In this document: positions 1-7,939 of the stretch, one piece after another | Layout: every line of letters starts with the position of its first letter | Numbering within the stretch: position 1 is the stretch's first letter | Assembly (NCBI RefSeq): GCF_900185725.1 | Contig: NZ_FYAU01000013.1 | Location: forward strand, 124,001 to 188,000 | Reading direction: 5' to 3' | Origin: Stappia sp. TSB10P1A | GTDB taxonomy: Bacteria > Pseudomonadota > Alphaproteobacteria > Rhizobiales > Stappiaceae | Length of the DNA: 64,000 nucleotides | Translations under genes and position numbers: made by a program | The notes under the pieces: generated by a model | The model's input: only the letters and a program-made list of their open reading frames with translations | The model's database searches: none | What the model was told of the DNA's origin: nothing

Positions 1-233
1 ATCGCCACCCGAAGATCCGCAACGGCGTGCTGCTGGGCGCTGGCGCCAAGGTGCTCGGCAATATCGAGATCGGCCACTGCTCAAAGGTCGCCTCTGGGTC
101 GGTCGTGCTGACGGATGTGCCGCCGAACTCCACCGTTGCCGGCGTGCCGGCCCGGGTGGTCGGCGCGGCGGGCTGTGCCGAGCCGTCGCGGACGATGGAT
201 CAGTTGCTTTCGGCGGACAGCGACAGGGGCTGA
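1..233 (+). CDS. cysE: Serine O-acetyltransferase, C-terminal end (5' truncated by window edge)
   Basis: Only the C-terminal 76 residues are present, read in frame from base 3. They form the end of a left-handed beta-helix of hexapeptide repeats, with a RHPKIRNGVLLGAGAKVLGN stretch and NSTVAGVPARVV, both typical of CysE, followed by a variable tail. CysE acetylates serine from acetyl-CoA as the first step of cysteine synthesis. A hairpin terminator follows 30 bases after the stop. The hexapeptide fold is shared with other acyltransferases, but the KIRNGVLLGAGAKVLGN signature favours CysE. The N-terminal domain lies outside the window. Confidence 0.85.
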   Translation, partial: RHPKIRNGVLLGAGAKVLGNIEIGHCSKVASGSVVLTDVPPNSTVAGVPARVVGAAGCAEPSRTMDQLLSADSDRG

Positions 234-262
234 TCGGGCTGACGACCTGGTATCAATATGAG

Positions 263-301
263 GCGCGCAGTTCCCCGTCTGGGGGAAAGGCGCGCTTTTT
301 T
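263..301 (+). terminator. Rho-independent terminator after cysE
   Basis: Two-part stem: GCGCGC at 263-268 pairs with 290-295, and TTCCCC at 271-276 pairs inside it with 281-287 around a GTCT loop. A run of six T follows at 296-301. It sits between cysE and the DUF3126 gene. Confidence 0.8.
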
Positions 302-405
302 CTTGGTTCACGCGGCCGAATGTGTAGGTTCGGGGCCAATCCGGCATTGCCGGCAACTCATGGGGCCGCCAGGGAAAGAGCCGTGGCCTTTGAAAGGAGC
401 CTTTC

Positions 406-621
406 GTGAAGCCAGACGAGATCCGCAAGCTCGAAGCCTATTTGCAGAAGAAGTTCGAGCTTCCGAAGCTTGTTGTCCGGGCGCGGCCGAAGAAGGACGA
501 TTCCGCCGAAGTCTATATCGGTGAGGAGTTCATCGGCGTGATCTATCGCGACGATGACGACGACGACTTGAGCTGGAACTTCCAGATGGCGATCCTGTCC
601 TACGACCTCGACGAGGCCTGA
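406..621 (+). CDS. DUF3126 family protein
   Basis: A 71-residue acidic protein of unknown function, recognised as the alphaproteobacterial DUF3126 family from its opening MKPDEIRKLEAYLQKKF, the central VRARPKKDDSAEVYIGEEF and a run of six aspartates near residue 50. The start is GTG, placed by an AAAGGAGC ribosome binding site at 393-400. It stands alone between two terminators and so is probably a single-gene unit. No signal peptide or membrane segment. The family is small and widely conserved next to cysE in this group, but its job is not known. Confidence 0.8.
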   Translation: MKPDEIRKLEAYLQKKFELPKLVVRARPKKDDSAEVYIGEEFIGVIYRDDDDDDLSWNFQMAILSYDLDEA

Positions 622-660
622 GCCGCCAGCGCTTCAGGGGGACCGGAAGGACGGAAACCA

Positions 661-694
661 AAACGGGCGGACCGCAGGGCGGGCGCCCGTTTTT
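661..694 (+). terminator. Rho-independent terminator after the DUF3126 gene
   Basis: AAACGGGCG at 661-669 pairs with 684-692 across a 14-base loop, and the T run is at 690-694. Confidence 0.7.
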
Positions 695-735
695 CGTTTC
701 GCGGTTCCCGTCACGAGTGCGACCGCGAAGTGCGG

Positions 736-1461
736 TCAGGAGGCCGGTTGCGGCGCGAAACGGGCAACCAGTGCGGCGACGCCGTCATCGAGGCTCTGCC
801 AGTGCTCCAACTGCCATTGGCGGAAGCGATAGGTGGCGAACAGGCCATGGCCGAGGCGGATGCTGCGCTCGCAGCTCGCGGCAAGCGTCTTGTCGCGCGG
901 CGTGAAGCAGCGGGCTGCGAACAGCCGTCCGTCTTGCGAGCGGTGAGCCACGAAGTCCGTGCCGCTTGCCGCATCACCGGGCAAGGGTAGCAGCGCAAGG
1001 CCTGCAGGGCCCGGCAGAGGATCGCCCGAGGCAAGCGAAAGCCAGACATGGGTGAGCCGCTCGCTCGTGTCCATGATGTCGGCGGTGGCAAGCGGCTCCA
1101 GCGAGACGAGCATGACGGCGGACGTATCGCTGGGATCGGCAAAGGCGCGGGCGTTGAACTCGCTGTAGCCGTCCATGGACGGCCACAGGACTGCAAGGCT
1201 CAGCCGGTCGACGGAGCCGCCGGCAATGCGCTCCTCGACCCGCCGCATCATGTTGGCCGGCACCTTGAGCTGCACATCGCCGAGACTTATGGCGACACGC
1301 TCGCGGCTGTCGCTCCAGCCGGTGGGGCCGCGCGTGTAGTTCAGCCAGCTTCCGACCGTGTGGGCGAGCAGAGCGGTGCCGGCAAGCGCCAGCGCAACGA
1401 CCATCGATGTGAAATGGCGGGCCTCAACCCCCGTTCCGCCGGGAAGCGTCAACGGCATCAT
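736..1461 (-). CDS. Hypothetical single-pass membrane protein
   Basis: Unrecognised protein of about 241 residues. I start it at the first ATG of an ATG-ATG pair at 1461 because an AGGAG lies 7 bases upstream; the open frame extends upstream to 1503 but without a better site. One hydrophobic segment near the N-terminus (MVVALALAGTALLAHTVGSWL) should anchor it in the inner membrane with the rest in the periplasm. The remainder is a soluble domain with a WYRF-type ending and two cysteines (AARCF, AASCER) that could form a disulfide. No catalytic motif seen. It converges with the DUF3126 gene. Confidence 0.6.
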   Translation of the reverse strand: MMPLTLPGGTGVEARHFTSMVVALALAGTALLAHTVGSWLNYTRGPTGWSDSRERVAISLGDVQLKVPANMMRRVEERIAGGSVDRLSLAVLWPSMDGYSEFNARAFADPSDTSAVMLVSLEPLATADIMDTSERLTHVWLSLASGDPLPGPAGLALLPLPGDAASGTDFVAHRSQDGRLFAARCFTPRDKTLAASCERSIRLGHGLFATYRFRQWQLEHWQSLDDGVAALVARFAPQPAS

Positions 1462-1701
1462 CCGAGCGCTCCTGTTGCAGGCCGCGACGGCAACCCCGGC
1501 CACGGCAGGTGACCCAGCAGATTGTCCCGATCCGGGACGGGTGTCCCGATCTGCTCCGGGACGCGGGGCACTCCGTTCGCCATCTTTATGGTTACCAGTT
1601 CGTTAATGGACCCGTGGAAACGGCATGCTAATTGCTGGTGCGAGACGTGAGTTTCCTATTAAGGTTCCCAGAGAATTGGTTAACGAGGGGTTAACGGCAC
1701 C

Positions 1702-2019
1702 ATGAGTGAACTGGCGCTGGCGGTCTATCTGGGCTGCGCGGGCTTTGTCATCTCCGGAATCATCGGCAGTTTCTATCAGCTTGTGACCGGAGAGCCCCTT
1801 CGTTTCGCCATATCGGTCGAAACCTGGATCAAGGGCGTCCTGTCCTGTCTGCTGTGTGTTTTCGCAGGCCCCTTCATCATCATGCGCAACGCGATTCGCG
1901 GCCGGCGGGTCGAACAAAGGCCGCTCGGCTGGCTTGTTGCCTCCTCGACGATCGCCGGGATGTGGAGCCTTTGCTCCGGCATCATGGTGGTGCATGTCGC
2001 TCTGACCGTGGTCCTGTAA
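1702..2019 (+). CDS. Small membrane protein, probably DUF6949 family
   Basis: A 105-residue protein with three hydrophobic stretches (about residues 5-28, 43-62 and 78-104) and the motif GSFYQLVTGEPLRF after the first. I recall this pattern from the rhizobial DUF6949 family, but could not check it. The middle segment is followed by the basic stretch RNAIRGRR, which suggests a cytoplasmic loop. Start ATG is preceded by GAGGGG and by a repeated GGTTAAC motif (1678-1695). It lies 76 bases upstream of the carbonic anhydrase gene and may share its transcript. Function unknown. Confidence 0.6.
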   Translation: MSELALAVYLGCAGFVISGIIGSFYQLVTGEPLRFAISVETWIKGVLSCLLCVFAGPFIIMRNAIRGRRVEQRPLGWLVASSTIAGMWSLCSGIMVVHVALTVVL

Positions 2020-2095
2020 GGTTGACGGGCGCGGGCGCGCGTCCGTCTCCTGATGCCGCAAGGCCTGATTGAGGCCAGCTATTCCGGAGTGTTCC

Positions 2096-2632
2096 ATGCC
2101 GCTTTACCGCCTCGACGATCACAGTCCCATCACACCCGAGCAGGGAGCCTTCTGGTTGGCTCCGAATGCGGCACTGATCGGCCGGGTCGTCCTGAAGCGG
2201 GACGCCAGCGTCTGGTTCTCTGCGGTGCTGCGCGGCGACAATGAAACGATTACCGTCGGAGAGCGCTCCAACGTGCAGGACGGCTGCGTTCTGCACACGG
2301 ATATGGGCTTTCCGCTGGAGATCGGGCGCGGCTGCACCATCGGCCACAAGGCGATCCTGCACGGCTGCACCATTGGCGACAATACGCTGGTGGGAATGGG
2401 GGCGACGGTGCTGAACGGCGCCCGCATCGGGCGCAACTGCATCATCGGTGCCAATGCGCTGATTGCCGAAGGCAAGGAGATCCCGGACAACTCGCTGGTG
2501 GTGGGAATGCCCGGACGGGTGGTGCGCCAGCTCGACGCGGCCGCGGAGGCCGGAATCGCTGGCTCCGCCGACGGCTATGTTGCCCAGTGGCGCCGCTACG
2601 CCAACGGGCTCTCGCCGGTGGCCGGAGGCTGA
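2096..2632 (+). CDS. Gamma carbonic anhydrase family protein
   Basis: A 178-residue left-handed beta-helix protein. Hexapeptide repeats run from about residue 25 to 150, and the three histidines expected to bind the metal in this family are His67 (CVLHTD), His84 and His89 (GHKAILHG). RGDNE at 46-50 is also typical. Members are cytosolic trimers, and many (YrdA, PaaY-like) have weak or no carbonate activity, so the reaction is only tentatively hydration of CO2. The ATG at 2096 follows a CCGGAG site. An in-frame upstream start at 2069 is less likely. Confidence 0.85.
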   Translation: MPLYRLDDHSPITPEQGAFWLAPNAALIGRVVLKRDASVWFSAVLRGDNETITVGERSNVQDGCVLHTDMGFPLEIGRGCTIGHKAILHGCTIGDNTLVGMGATVLNGARIGRNCIIGANALIAEGKEIPDNSLVVGMPGRVVRQLDAAAEAGIAGSADGYVAQWRRYANGLSPVAGG

Positions 2633-2636
2633 TCGC

Positions 2637-2674
2637 AAAAAAAAAGGCCGGCCTCCGCGGAGCGGAGACCGGCC
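2637..2674 (-). terminator. Rho-independent terminator for the minus-strand protease gene
   Basis: A 12-bp stem with one C-A mismatch (2646-2658 with 2662-2674, loop GGA). The A run at 2637-2645 becomes a U run in minus-strand RNA, so this stops transcripts arriving from the protease gene at 2792-3409. In the plus direction it lacks a T run but may still act weakly for the carbonic anhydrase gene. Confidence 0.75.
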
Positions 2675-2791
2675 GGGCAACCCGACCCCGGGGTATGGGG
2701 GAGGGGGATGGGCCTGGTTGCCATCAGTAACGGCGCAATTTCCGTGTCGTGCCAAACTGCCTTGTCGCGGGACCTTGTCCCGCCACTCAAG

Positions 2792-3409
2792 TCAGTTTCC
2801 GATGCTGGCCAGCGTGCTGGTCCGGCGGTCGGAGATCGCCGCCCATTGTGCCGGATGCGACACTGACTGCCGCTTCACGAAACGATAGGGCGCCGAATAC
2901 CAGGGCAGGACGGCCTCGATCTGATTGTCGAGGATGATGTCCCCCTGATCCGTGCGGACCGTGAGAACGGCATGGCCCGCGTTGTTCGTGTCCTTGACGA
3001 CGGTGATCAGCAATGCGCTGGCCGGCCAGCCGCGGCTCACGAGCACGCGCTTCTTCTCCAGCACGTATTCCTCGCAGTCGCCGGCCCCATCGACAGGGTA
3101 GGTCCAGTATTCCTCGACACCGAAGAGTTCGAGGTCGGTCACCGGCCGAATGCGGGCGTTCACCTCGGCATTGACGGCCAGCAATTCGTTCCACCGGGCC
3201 CGGTCAAGCTTGACGACCACCGCGTCCTTGCCATCGGGCTGGCATTCGACCGGGTTCTCCTGACAGAAGCCGATATGGCCGATGGGAGCCTTCGCGGCCG
3301 CGCCGGTTTCCATAAAGCGTCCCGTCCCAGGGTCGGCCTGCGCTGTGCTTGTTGCCAGCAGCGCCAGAGCGACCAGCGTATACTTCAGTATCTTTGCGTT
3401 CATCGTCAT
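2792..3409 (-). CDS. Periplasmic transglutaminase-like cysteine protease (BTLCP, LapG-related)
   Basis: A 205-residue protein with a signal peptide ending at about residue 25 (TSTAQA). The catalytic triad of the bacterial transglutaminase-like cysteine proteinase family is visible: Cys112 in GAGDCEEY, His146 in AGHAVLTV and Asp161 in ILDNQ. The best-known relative is LapG, a periplasmic protease that cuts adhesins under cyclic-di-GMP control, but many family members have no known substrate. Start chosen at ATG 3409 behind GGAGG; the frame stays open to 3448. A tandem PilZ gene lies upstream on the same strand. No LapD-like partner is in the window. Confidence 0.85.
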   Translation of the reverse strand: MTMNAKILKYTLVALALLATSTAQADPGTGRFMETGAAAKAPIGHIGFCQENPVECQPDGKDAVVVKLDRARWNELLAVNAEVNARIRPVTDLELFGVEEYWTYPVDGAGDCEEYVLEKKRVLVSRGWPASALLITVVKDTNNAGHAVLTVRTDQGDIILDNQIEAVLPWYSAPYRFVKRQSVSHPAQWAAISDRRTSTLASIGN

Positions 3410-3449
3410 GTCTTCGCCCTCCCCAAGGCTGACTAGACAATGACACACG

Positions 3450-3711
3450 CGTTTTTATTTGCGTCTAAGGTCCGGTACGGAAGTTTATTTGAAATAAATT
3501 CAGTTTATACGACAATTTATACTTAAATAGAATAAAATTGTAATGATCCCGAGCATGAGGCGGGCGAGCGCAGAACGCGCAAATCGACCCTCGCCGCCGC
3601 ATCGGTGATGCGGAGGGGCGGGGCGTCAAGTGGGGGGAGATGCGCGCAAATGCATCGAACCGACCGGAGGCGGCTCCGGCCGGTTCGATCTGCGCATTTA
3701 CTGCGGCAGGA
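3450..3711. promoter_or_regulatory. AT-rich intergenic region with perfect inverted repeat
   Basis: About 75 bases (3470-3545) are strongly AT-rich in a GC-rich chromosome. A perfect 15-base dyad, TTTATTT-G-AAATAAA, sits at 3484-3498. It is probably the promoter and operator of the protease gene that reads leftward from 3409. No gene was seen in the interval. Confidence 0.45.
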
Positions 3712-4332
3712 TCAGGAAATGTGCTGTTCGAGCAGGTCGCGGTTCTGGATGTGCGCGAACTCGACGGCAATACCGTCCTCGGTGTGGCGCACGACGCGCG
3801 CACGCATCTTGCCGATGCCGATCGCGGTGCCGATCTCCGGCTTCACCTCGGTCTTGAGCGAGGCGCCCGACAGGGACACGTCGATGATGAGCGACTTGTA
3901 GCTGCGCCCGTCCGCAAGGACGATCTGGGTGACCGGGTTTTTCGGGGTGAAGCGCTCGTGGCGACGGTCTTCCGGCAGGTTGAGCACATCGCGATTGGCA
4001 AGCCATGTCAGAACGTTGGCGAGTTTGTCGCGCTTGCGCTGCGTCGCATTGATGCGGATGGCGAAGCCACCCTCGATCTCCCGCACCACCTCGCCCTCGA
4101 TGCGGCCGATATGGTCGACATAGGCAACGACCCGTTCGCCGACACGTGCTGGAACCGGCGCGATCAGGGCGGCGCCGCCAGGCGACATGTCGATGATCTG
4201 GCAGGGATATTCGCGACGATCCTCGAGCATGAAGCGGCCGAGGATGTGGACAGGCACGCGGGAATGGCGCCGTCGGTCGACTTGCTTGGCGGCGTCGGCT
4301 GTCGTGTAAGTGAGTGCCGTGGCATGCGCCAT
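3712..4332 (-). CDS. Tandem PilZ domain protein
   Basis: A 206-residue cytosolic protein made of two PilZ-like domains. The first (about residues 18-105) has RRRHSRVP followed by IIDMSPGGA; the second (about 120-205) has RRHERF followed by IIDVSLSGAS. These match the RxxxR and D/NxSxxG motifs that bind cyclic-di-GMP. In the first the arginine spacing is intact; in the second RRHER also fits, so both could bind. ATG 4332 is chosen for the AGGGAAGG site 10 bases upstream. The BTLCP protease gene lies downstream on the same strand. The output partner is not evident. Confidence 0.85.
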   Translation of the reverse strand: MAHATALTYTTADAAKQVDRRRHSRVPVHILGRFMLEDRREYPCQIIDMSPGGAALIAPVPARVGERVVAYVDHIGRIEGEVVREIEGGFAIRINATQRKRDKLANVLTWLANRDVLNLPEDRRHERFTPKNPVTQIVLADGRSYKSLIIDVSLSGASLKTEVKPEIGTAIGIGKMRARVVRHTEDGIAVEFAHIQNRDLLEQHIS

Positions 4333-4485
4333 GCGTCGTCGACCTTCCCTGGAGCGCACGGCTCCGGCGGCCGCGCGAACACTGCTGATCGACGTTATGA
4401 CATGGCAGTTAACAGAGCGTAAGTGCTGCCCTTGCGTAAGGCGGTCGTGCCGCCCGGTTCGACGCCTGCGACAGTGGCGCAGGCG

Positions 4486-5139
4486 TCAGTTCTTCCCGCC
4501 CTCGATCACCATCAGGTGTTGAACCCGCCGGGCTTCCGCGAGCAACGGCAGCGGGGCGGAACTGCGGATCGCCGCCGGCTCGCGACCGAATTGCGGGACC
4601 GGGCTGGTGGCGGTTCGCGCCTGCGGCCTGAGGAAGGTGGGGCGCTCGTCCGGCCAGATCAATCTCACGCTCTTGATCGTCTGCGACAGGATCGGATGCA
4701 TGCCTGCCCAATAGGGCTGCTCAAGGGCAACGCAGGCACCGAGCACCCGGCTGCAGCCTTCGCCGGGAATATGCAGCGGCAACAGCAGCATCTCCATGTC
4801 GACAGACTGTTTGCGCTCGGTGAAGCCGGCCACGCCGATCACCGCGGCTGCCGCGTCCTCGGTCACTGCCGCAAGCAGGGTGGCAAGCGCCTCGCGATCT
4901 TCGCTCGACCAGCCGCGCAGGATGTTGCGGTTCTTCAACTCCCGGCAATGCAGCGCACACAGGCGCGTCCCGGCAAGGCGGAAGCGATAGGTGTCGCGGT
5001 CGACAAGTTCCAGGATGAACGTGTCGCCAAGGACGGCGCGGATCCGGCCGGGCTCGATCTCGCCGCGGTCGGGTGCCGGGCGTTCGCCTCGAAGGCTGTC
5101 CCAGTACTCGTAGAGCCGCTGCGTCACCGGATGTTTCAT
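4486..5139 (-). CDS. PAS domain protein (PAS_5 family)
   Basis: A 217-residue protein that begins MKHPVTQRLYEYWDSLRGER, the opening of the alphaproteobacterial PAS_5 (PF07310) family; the PAS fold covers about residues 1-150, with DTFILELVDRDTYRFRLAGT as the core strand region. No kinase, cyclase or DNA-binding output is attached, and the proline- and alanine-rich tail looks unstructured. The ATG at 5139 follows GAGG. The frame continues open far upstream to 6468, but that part is antisense to the rhomboid gene and is not coding. Probably a small sensory or adaptor protein; ligand unknown. Confidence 0.8.
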   Translation of the reverse strand: MKHPVTQRLYEYWDSLRGERPAPDRGEIEPGRIRAVLGDTFILELVDRDTYRFRLAGTRLCALHCRELKNRNILRGWSSEDREALATLLAAVTEDAAAAVIGVAGFTERKQSVDMEMLLLPLHIPGEGCSRVLGACVALEQPYWAGMHPILSQTIKSVRLIWPDERPTFLRPQARTATSPVPQFGREPAAIRSSAPLPLLAEARRVQHLMVIEGGKN

Positions 5140-5391
5140 GTCAAACCTCGCCCCGGAAAGGTGTCCCGCCCATTGCCTGGGCGAGGCTGCTGTCCTGTTT
5201 TCGCGCAAGGCCTGATCGCGGAACCCGGCGCGTGTGCCGGAATGCGGTTGGCCTGCTGCTTCTGGAGGGGCGAGGAAGGAAAACTGTCCGTCTTCGGGAC
5301 GGTTGTCCACCTTGCGCCGCACCTGGGGAGAGACAAAGCAGGCCGCATGCCAACGAGTTGACCGGTTCGATTTACTTTCTGTTAAGGTTAA

Positions 5392-5570
5392 CGAACGGTG
5401 GCGGTTGCCGTAGCGTTGGTTTGATGTGCAGAATCTACCAGTTGGTGAAAGCGAGCCTACCTGCACTGCACGTCGCCTGACTTCGTTCGCAGGAACCGGG
5501 TAAAAGCACCGGTTTCCTGCCGTTCCTTGACCGCCCGGGCCGCGCGAAAGCGTGGCGGGCGGTTTTTCTT
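5392..5570 (+). ncRNA. Candidate small RNA ending at an orphan terminator
   Basis: A strong intrinsic terminator at 5530-5570 on the plus strand has no plus-strand gene before it: the only upstream gene reads away on the minus strand. A TTGACC box at 5358-5363 with TGTTAA or GTTAAG near 5380-5386 could start a transcript near 5392, giving about 175-180 bases. Internal pairing includes GTGCAG/CTGCAC around 5424-5467 and a GGAACCGG/CCGGTTTCC hairpin near 5491-5518. I could not match it to 6S, SRP or tmRNA. No convincing short reading frame was seen. Confidence 0.35.
5530..5570 (+). terminator. Strong rho-independent terminator with no upstream CDS
   Basis: ACCGCCC at 5530-5536 pairs with 5557-5563 and, after a two-base bulge, GCCGCGC pairs with GCGTGGC around a GAAA tetraloop. 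TTTTTCTT follows. Confidence 0.75.
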
Positions 5571-5655
5571 TGGCCGAGGCGGCATGTCGCGGCTTGACGG
5601 AGGCCGGCCGGCCGGCCGATCTGGAGACGGTACAATTCCCGCCAGGCGAGAGACG

Positions 5656-6429
5656 ATGCACGAACCAAGAGCCGAAGAGATCGACGACCAGGGCCAGCCG
5701 CCACCGCCGGAGCCGGTTTTCAACCTGCCGAGGATAGTGAGGAGTTTGGCGCTGCTGCTTATCGGCATCTATGCGGCGGATTGGTTCCTGATGCCTATGA
5801 GTTCGCGGATTGAGGTCCTGCTTGCCTATGGCTTTCTGCCGGCGCGCTATCTGCCGGATGCAGTGGAACTCTATCAGTTGCCGGGCGGCGAGGGCGCGAA
5901 GGTCTGGAGCTTTCTCACCTACGCCTTCCTGCATGGCAGTTGGGCGCATCTCTTCGTCAATGTGATGTGGATGGTGGTGTTTGGCTCGGCGGTTGCCCGG
6001 CGCTTCGGAGCCGCGCGCTTCCTGCTGCTGTCGGCCGTCTGCGCCGTCGCCGGCGCGGCGTTGCACCTGGCTTTCCATTTCGGTGAACTCGTGCCGATGA
6101 TCGGAGCTTCGGCCGCGATCTCCGGCCAGATGGCAGCGGCGACACGGTTCGTCTTCGACATGGGCGGGCCGCTCGGTGCCATGCGGCGCACGGATGACCT
6201 GGCCTATCAGCGGCCGGCCTCGAACATGTTGACAACCCTGTCCAATCCCAGGGTCGCGATGTTCATGCTGGTCTGGTTCGGCCTCAACTTGCTCTTTGGC
6301 GTTGTCTCGGTGCCCATTGTCGGCGAGGGAGGCAGCATCGCCTGGGAAGCACATATCGGCGGGGTTGTTGCAGGCTTTGCCTTGTTTTCTCTCTTCGATC
6401 CGGTCCCCCGACGCAGGAATGGCGGTTAG
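5656..6429 (+). CDS. Rhomboid family intramembrane serine protease
   Basis: A 257-residue multi-pass membrane protein. The catalytic dyad is Ser152 in GASAAISG and His233 in AHIGGVVAG, and the conserved HGSWAHLFVNVMWM stretch (93-106) is the family signature at the end of the second helix region. About six hydrophobic segments are visible starting at residue 28. Rhomboids cut membrane-embedded substrates; the substrate here is unknown. The ATG at 5656 follows AGGCGAG, and the N-terminal 20 residues are proline-rich and cytosolic. The open frame reaches back to 5527, but that part runs across the terminator. Confidence 0.92.
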   Translation: MHEPRAEEIDDQGQPPPPEPVFNLPRIVRSLALLLIGIYAADWFLMPMSSRIEVLLAYGFLPARYLPDAVELYQLPGGEGAKVWSFLTYAFLHGSWAHLFVNVMWMVVFGSAVARRFGAARFLLLSAVCAVAGAALHLAFHFGELVPMIGASAAISGQMAAATRFVFDMGGPLGAMRRTDDLAYQRPASNMLTTLSNPRVAMFMLVWFGLNLLFGVVSVPIVGEGGSIAWEAHIGGVVAGFALFSLFDPVPRRRNGG

Positions 6430-6549
6430 GGCCAGGGCCTCGCAGTGTTGCCGATTGCGCCGAAACAAGGATTTGTCATGATGGGGGCGGAATCGGGGAC
6501 GGGAGGGTCCCCGGCCCGCAGCCAGGACAAGCCACCGGGGAGGTCGGAC

Positions 6550-6981
6550 ATGACGGTCGCATCAATTCTCAACGAGAAGGGGCGGGACGTCGTTACGGAG
6601 CGTGCCGAGACGACGATGCGCGAGATCTGCGCCATCCTCGGGGCCAAACGTATCGGCGCCATCGTCATCACCGACCAGAAGGGCGGGATCCGTGGGATCG
6701 TTTCCGAGCGCGATGTGGTCCGGGCGATCTCGCAGGACGGTCCCGACGCGCTCGACAAGCCGGCCTCGGCCTATATGACGGCGAAAGTCGTCACCTGCGA
6801 CGCGAGCGAGACGGTGAACTCGGTGATGGCGCGGATGACCGGCGGCAGATTCCGCCATGTGCCGGTGGTGAAGGACGGCAAGCTCGCCGGCTTGATTTCC
6901 ATCGGCGACGTGGTCAAGCATCGCATCGCGCAGATCGAGCGCGAGGCTGAGGACATGCGCAACTATATTGCCATGACCTGA
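6550..6981 (+). CDS. CBS domain protein (paired CBS)
   Basis: A 143-residue cytosolic protein consisting of two CBS motifs (about 8-65 and 75-130) that would fold as one Bateman module. GIRGIVSERDVVRAI and KLAGLISIGDVVKHRI are the two conserved ends that normally shape the adenine nucleotide site. No catalytic domain is attached. The ATG at 6550 follows GGGAGG by six bases; the open frame reaches back to 6445 but without a binding site. Stand-alone paired CBS proteins are energy sensors or regulators, with partner unknown here. Confidence 0.9.
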   Translation: MTVASILNEKGRDVVTERAETTMREICAILGAKRIGAIVITDQKGGIRGIVSERDVVRAISQDGPDALDKPASAYMTAKVVTCDASETVNSVMARMTGGRFRHVPVVKDGKLAGLISIGDVVKHRIAQIEREAEDMRNYIAMT

Positions 6982-7062
6982 AGGCGAGACGCGGCGCTCC
7001 GCCCCGCTCCGCCCATGGCAGTCCGGTCTTGTCCGGACCGCAGAAAGGTTAAACGGCAAGCC

Positions 7063-7869
7063 ATGCAGGCGAACCGCTATCATCATCTCGCCTGGCATCA
7101 CGGAATCGAACTGTTTGAGGCTGCCTTCAGCACGCAGACCTTCAGCCGTCATGCCCATGAAGGCTTCGCTATCGGAGCGATTGCCGAAGGGGCAGGCGGC
7201 TATGTCTGTCGCGGCGAGAGCATGGTCCTGCCAGCCGGAACCTTGTCGCTGATGAATCCGGAGGAACCGCATACCGGTCATGCGGCGGCGGAGTGCGTCC
7301 GCTACAGCATGCTCTATGTCTCGGAGACGGCGGTGCGTGAGGTGCTGGGACTGCGAGTTCTGCGCGGCTTCACCGCCATCGCTCCGCGCGACCGCCAGTT
7401 GGAACTGACACAGGCGCTCGGGGCACTTGCCGCGCGGCTGAATGGCGGTCCGATGCCGGACCGGCGGCTGGCGGTGGAAGAGGCGGTTCACGAGGTTCTG
7501 GCTCGAGCCTTTACTCACTACGGGGGCGCCGAGCTTCGGGCCGCCGGGCGGGAGCCTGCCGCCGTCAGGCGGCTCAAGGAACGCATTGCCTTCGGTGTGG
7601 AGGTGGGGGAGAGCCTGTCACTGGCGGATCTTGCCGCGGAGATGAGCCTGAGCCCGTCCTATCTGGTGCGCAGCGTCGCCAGGGCGACCGGTCTCACCCC
7701 GCATGCCCATGTGCTGCGCCAGCGGGTGGATCTTGCACGGCGGCTGCTGCTGGATGGGGTCGCGGCGGCGGAGGCGGCGGTTGCCGCCGGCTTCTGCGAC
7801 CAGGGTCACATGATCCGCCAGTTCCGGCGGCACTACGGCGTTACCCCGGGCGCACTGCTCCGGCACTGA
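7063..7869 (+). CDS. AraC family transcriptional regulator
   Basis: A 268-residue regulator. Residues 1-150 form a cupin-like AraC ligand domain (HAHEGFAIGAIAEGAGGY, ending in LMNPEEPHTGHAA), and residues about 170-268 are the double helix-turn-helix with SLADLAAEMSLSPSYLVRSV and the second helix region ending AVAAGFCDQGHMIRQFRRHY-GVTPGALLR. The start at 7063 has only a weak AAAGG upstream, so an earlier GTG or ATG back to 7015 cannot be excluded. A DUF2000 gene follows 70 bases later on the same strand and may be its target or partner. Confidence 0.92.
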   Translation: MQANRYHHLAWHHGIELFEAAFSTQTFSRHAHEGFAIGAIAEGAGGYVCRGESMVLPAGTLSLMNPEEPHTGHAAAECVRYSMLYVSETAVREVLGLRVLRGFTAIAPRDRQLELTQALGALAARLNGGPMPDRRLAVEEAVHEVLARAFTHYGGAELRAAGREPAAVRRLKERIAFGVEVGESLSLADLAAEMSLSPSYLVRSVARATGLTPHAHVLRQRVDLARRLLLDGVAAAEAAVAAGFCDQGHMIRQFRRHYGVTPGALLRH

Positions 7870-7939
7870 CAGGTCAATTTCGTCCAATCCGCAGAGCCGC
7901 GTGCCATGGCAAGGGCTTCCCCTGACGAAAGGGGACGCC

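Noticed and set aside
5392-5570. 6S RNA identity for the candidate small RNA
   Set aside because: The neighbourhood lacks zapA and 5-formyltetrahydrofolate cyclo-ligase that usually flank 6S in this group, and a central bubble with flanking stems was not clear by eye.
4486-6468. A 660-codon minus-strand frame spanning PAS and rhomboid genes
   Set aside because: Only the final 217 codons match a known family (PAS_5) and have a ribosome binding site; the rest is antisense to the rhomboid gene.
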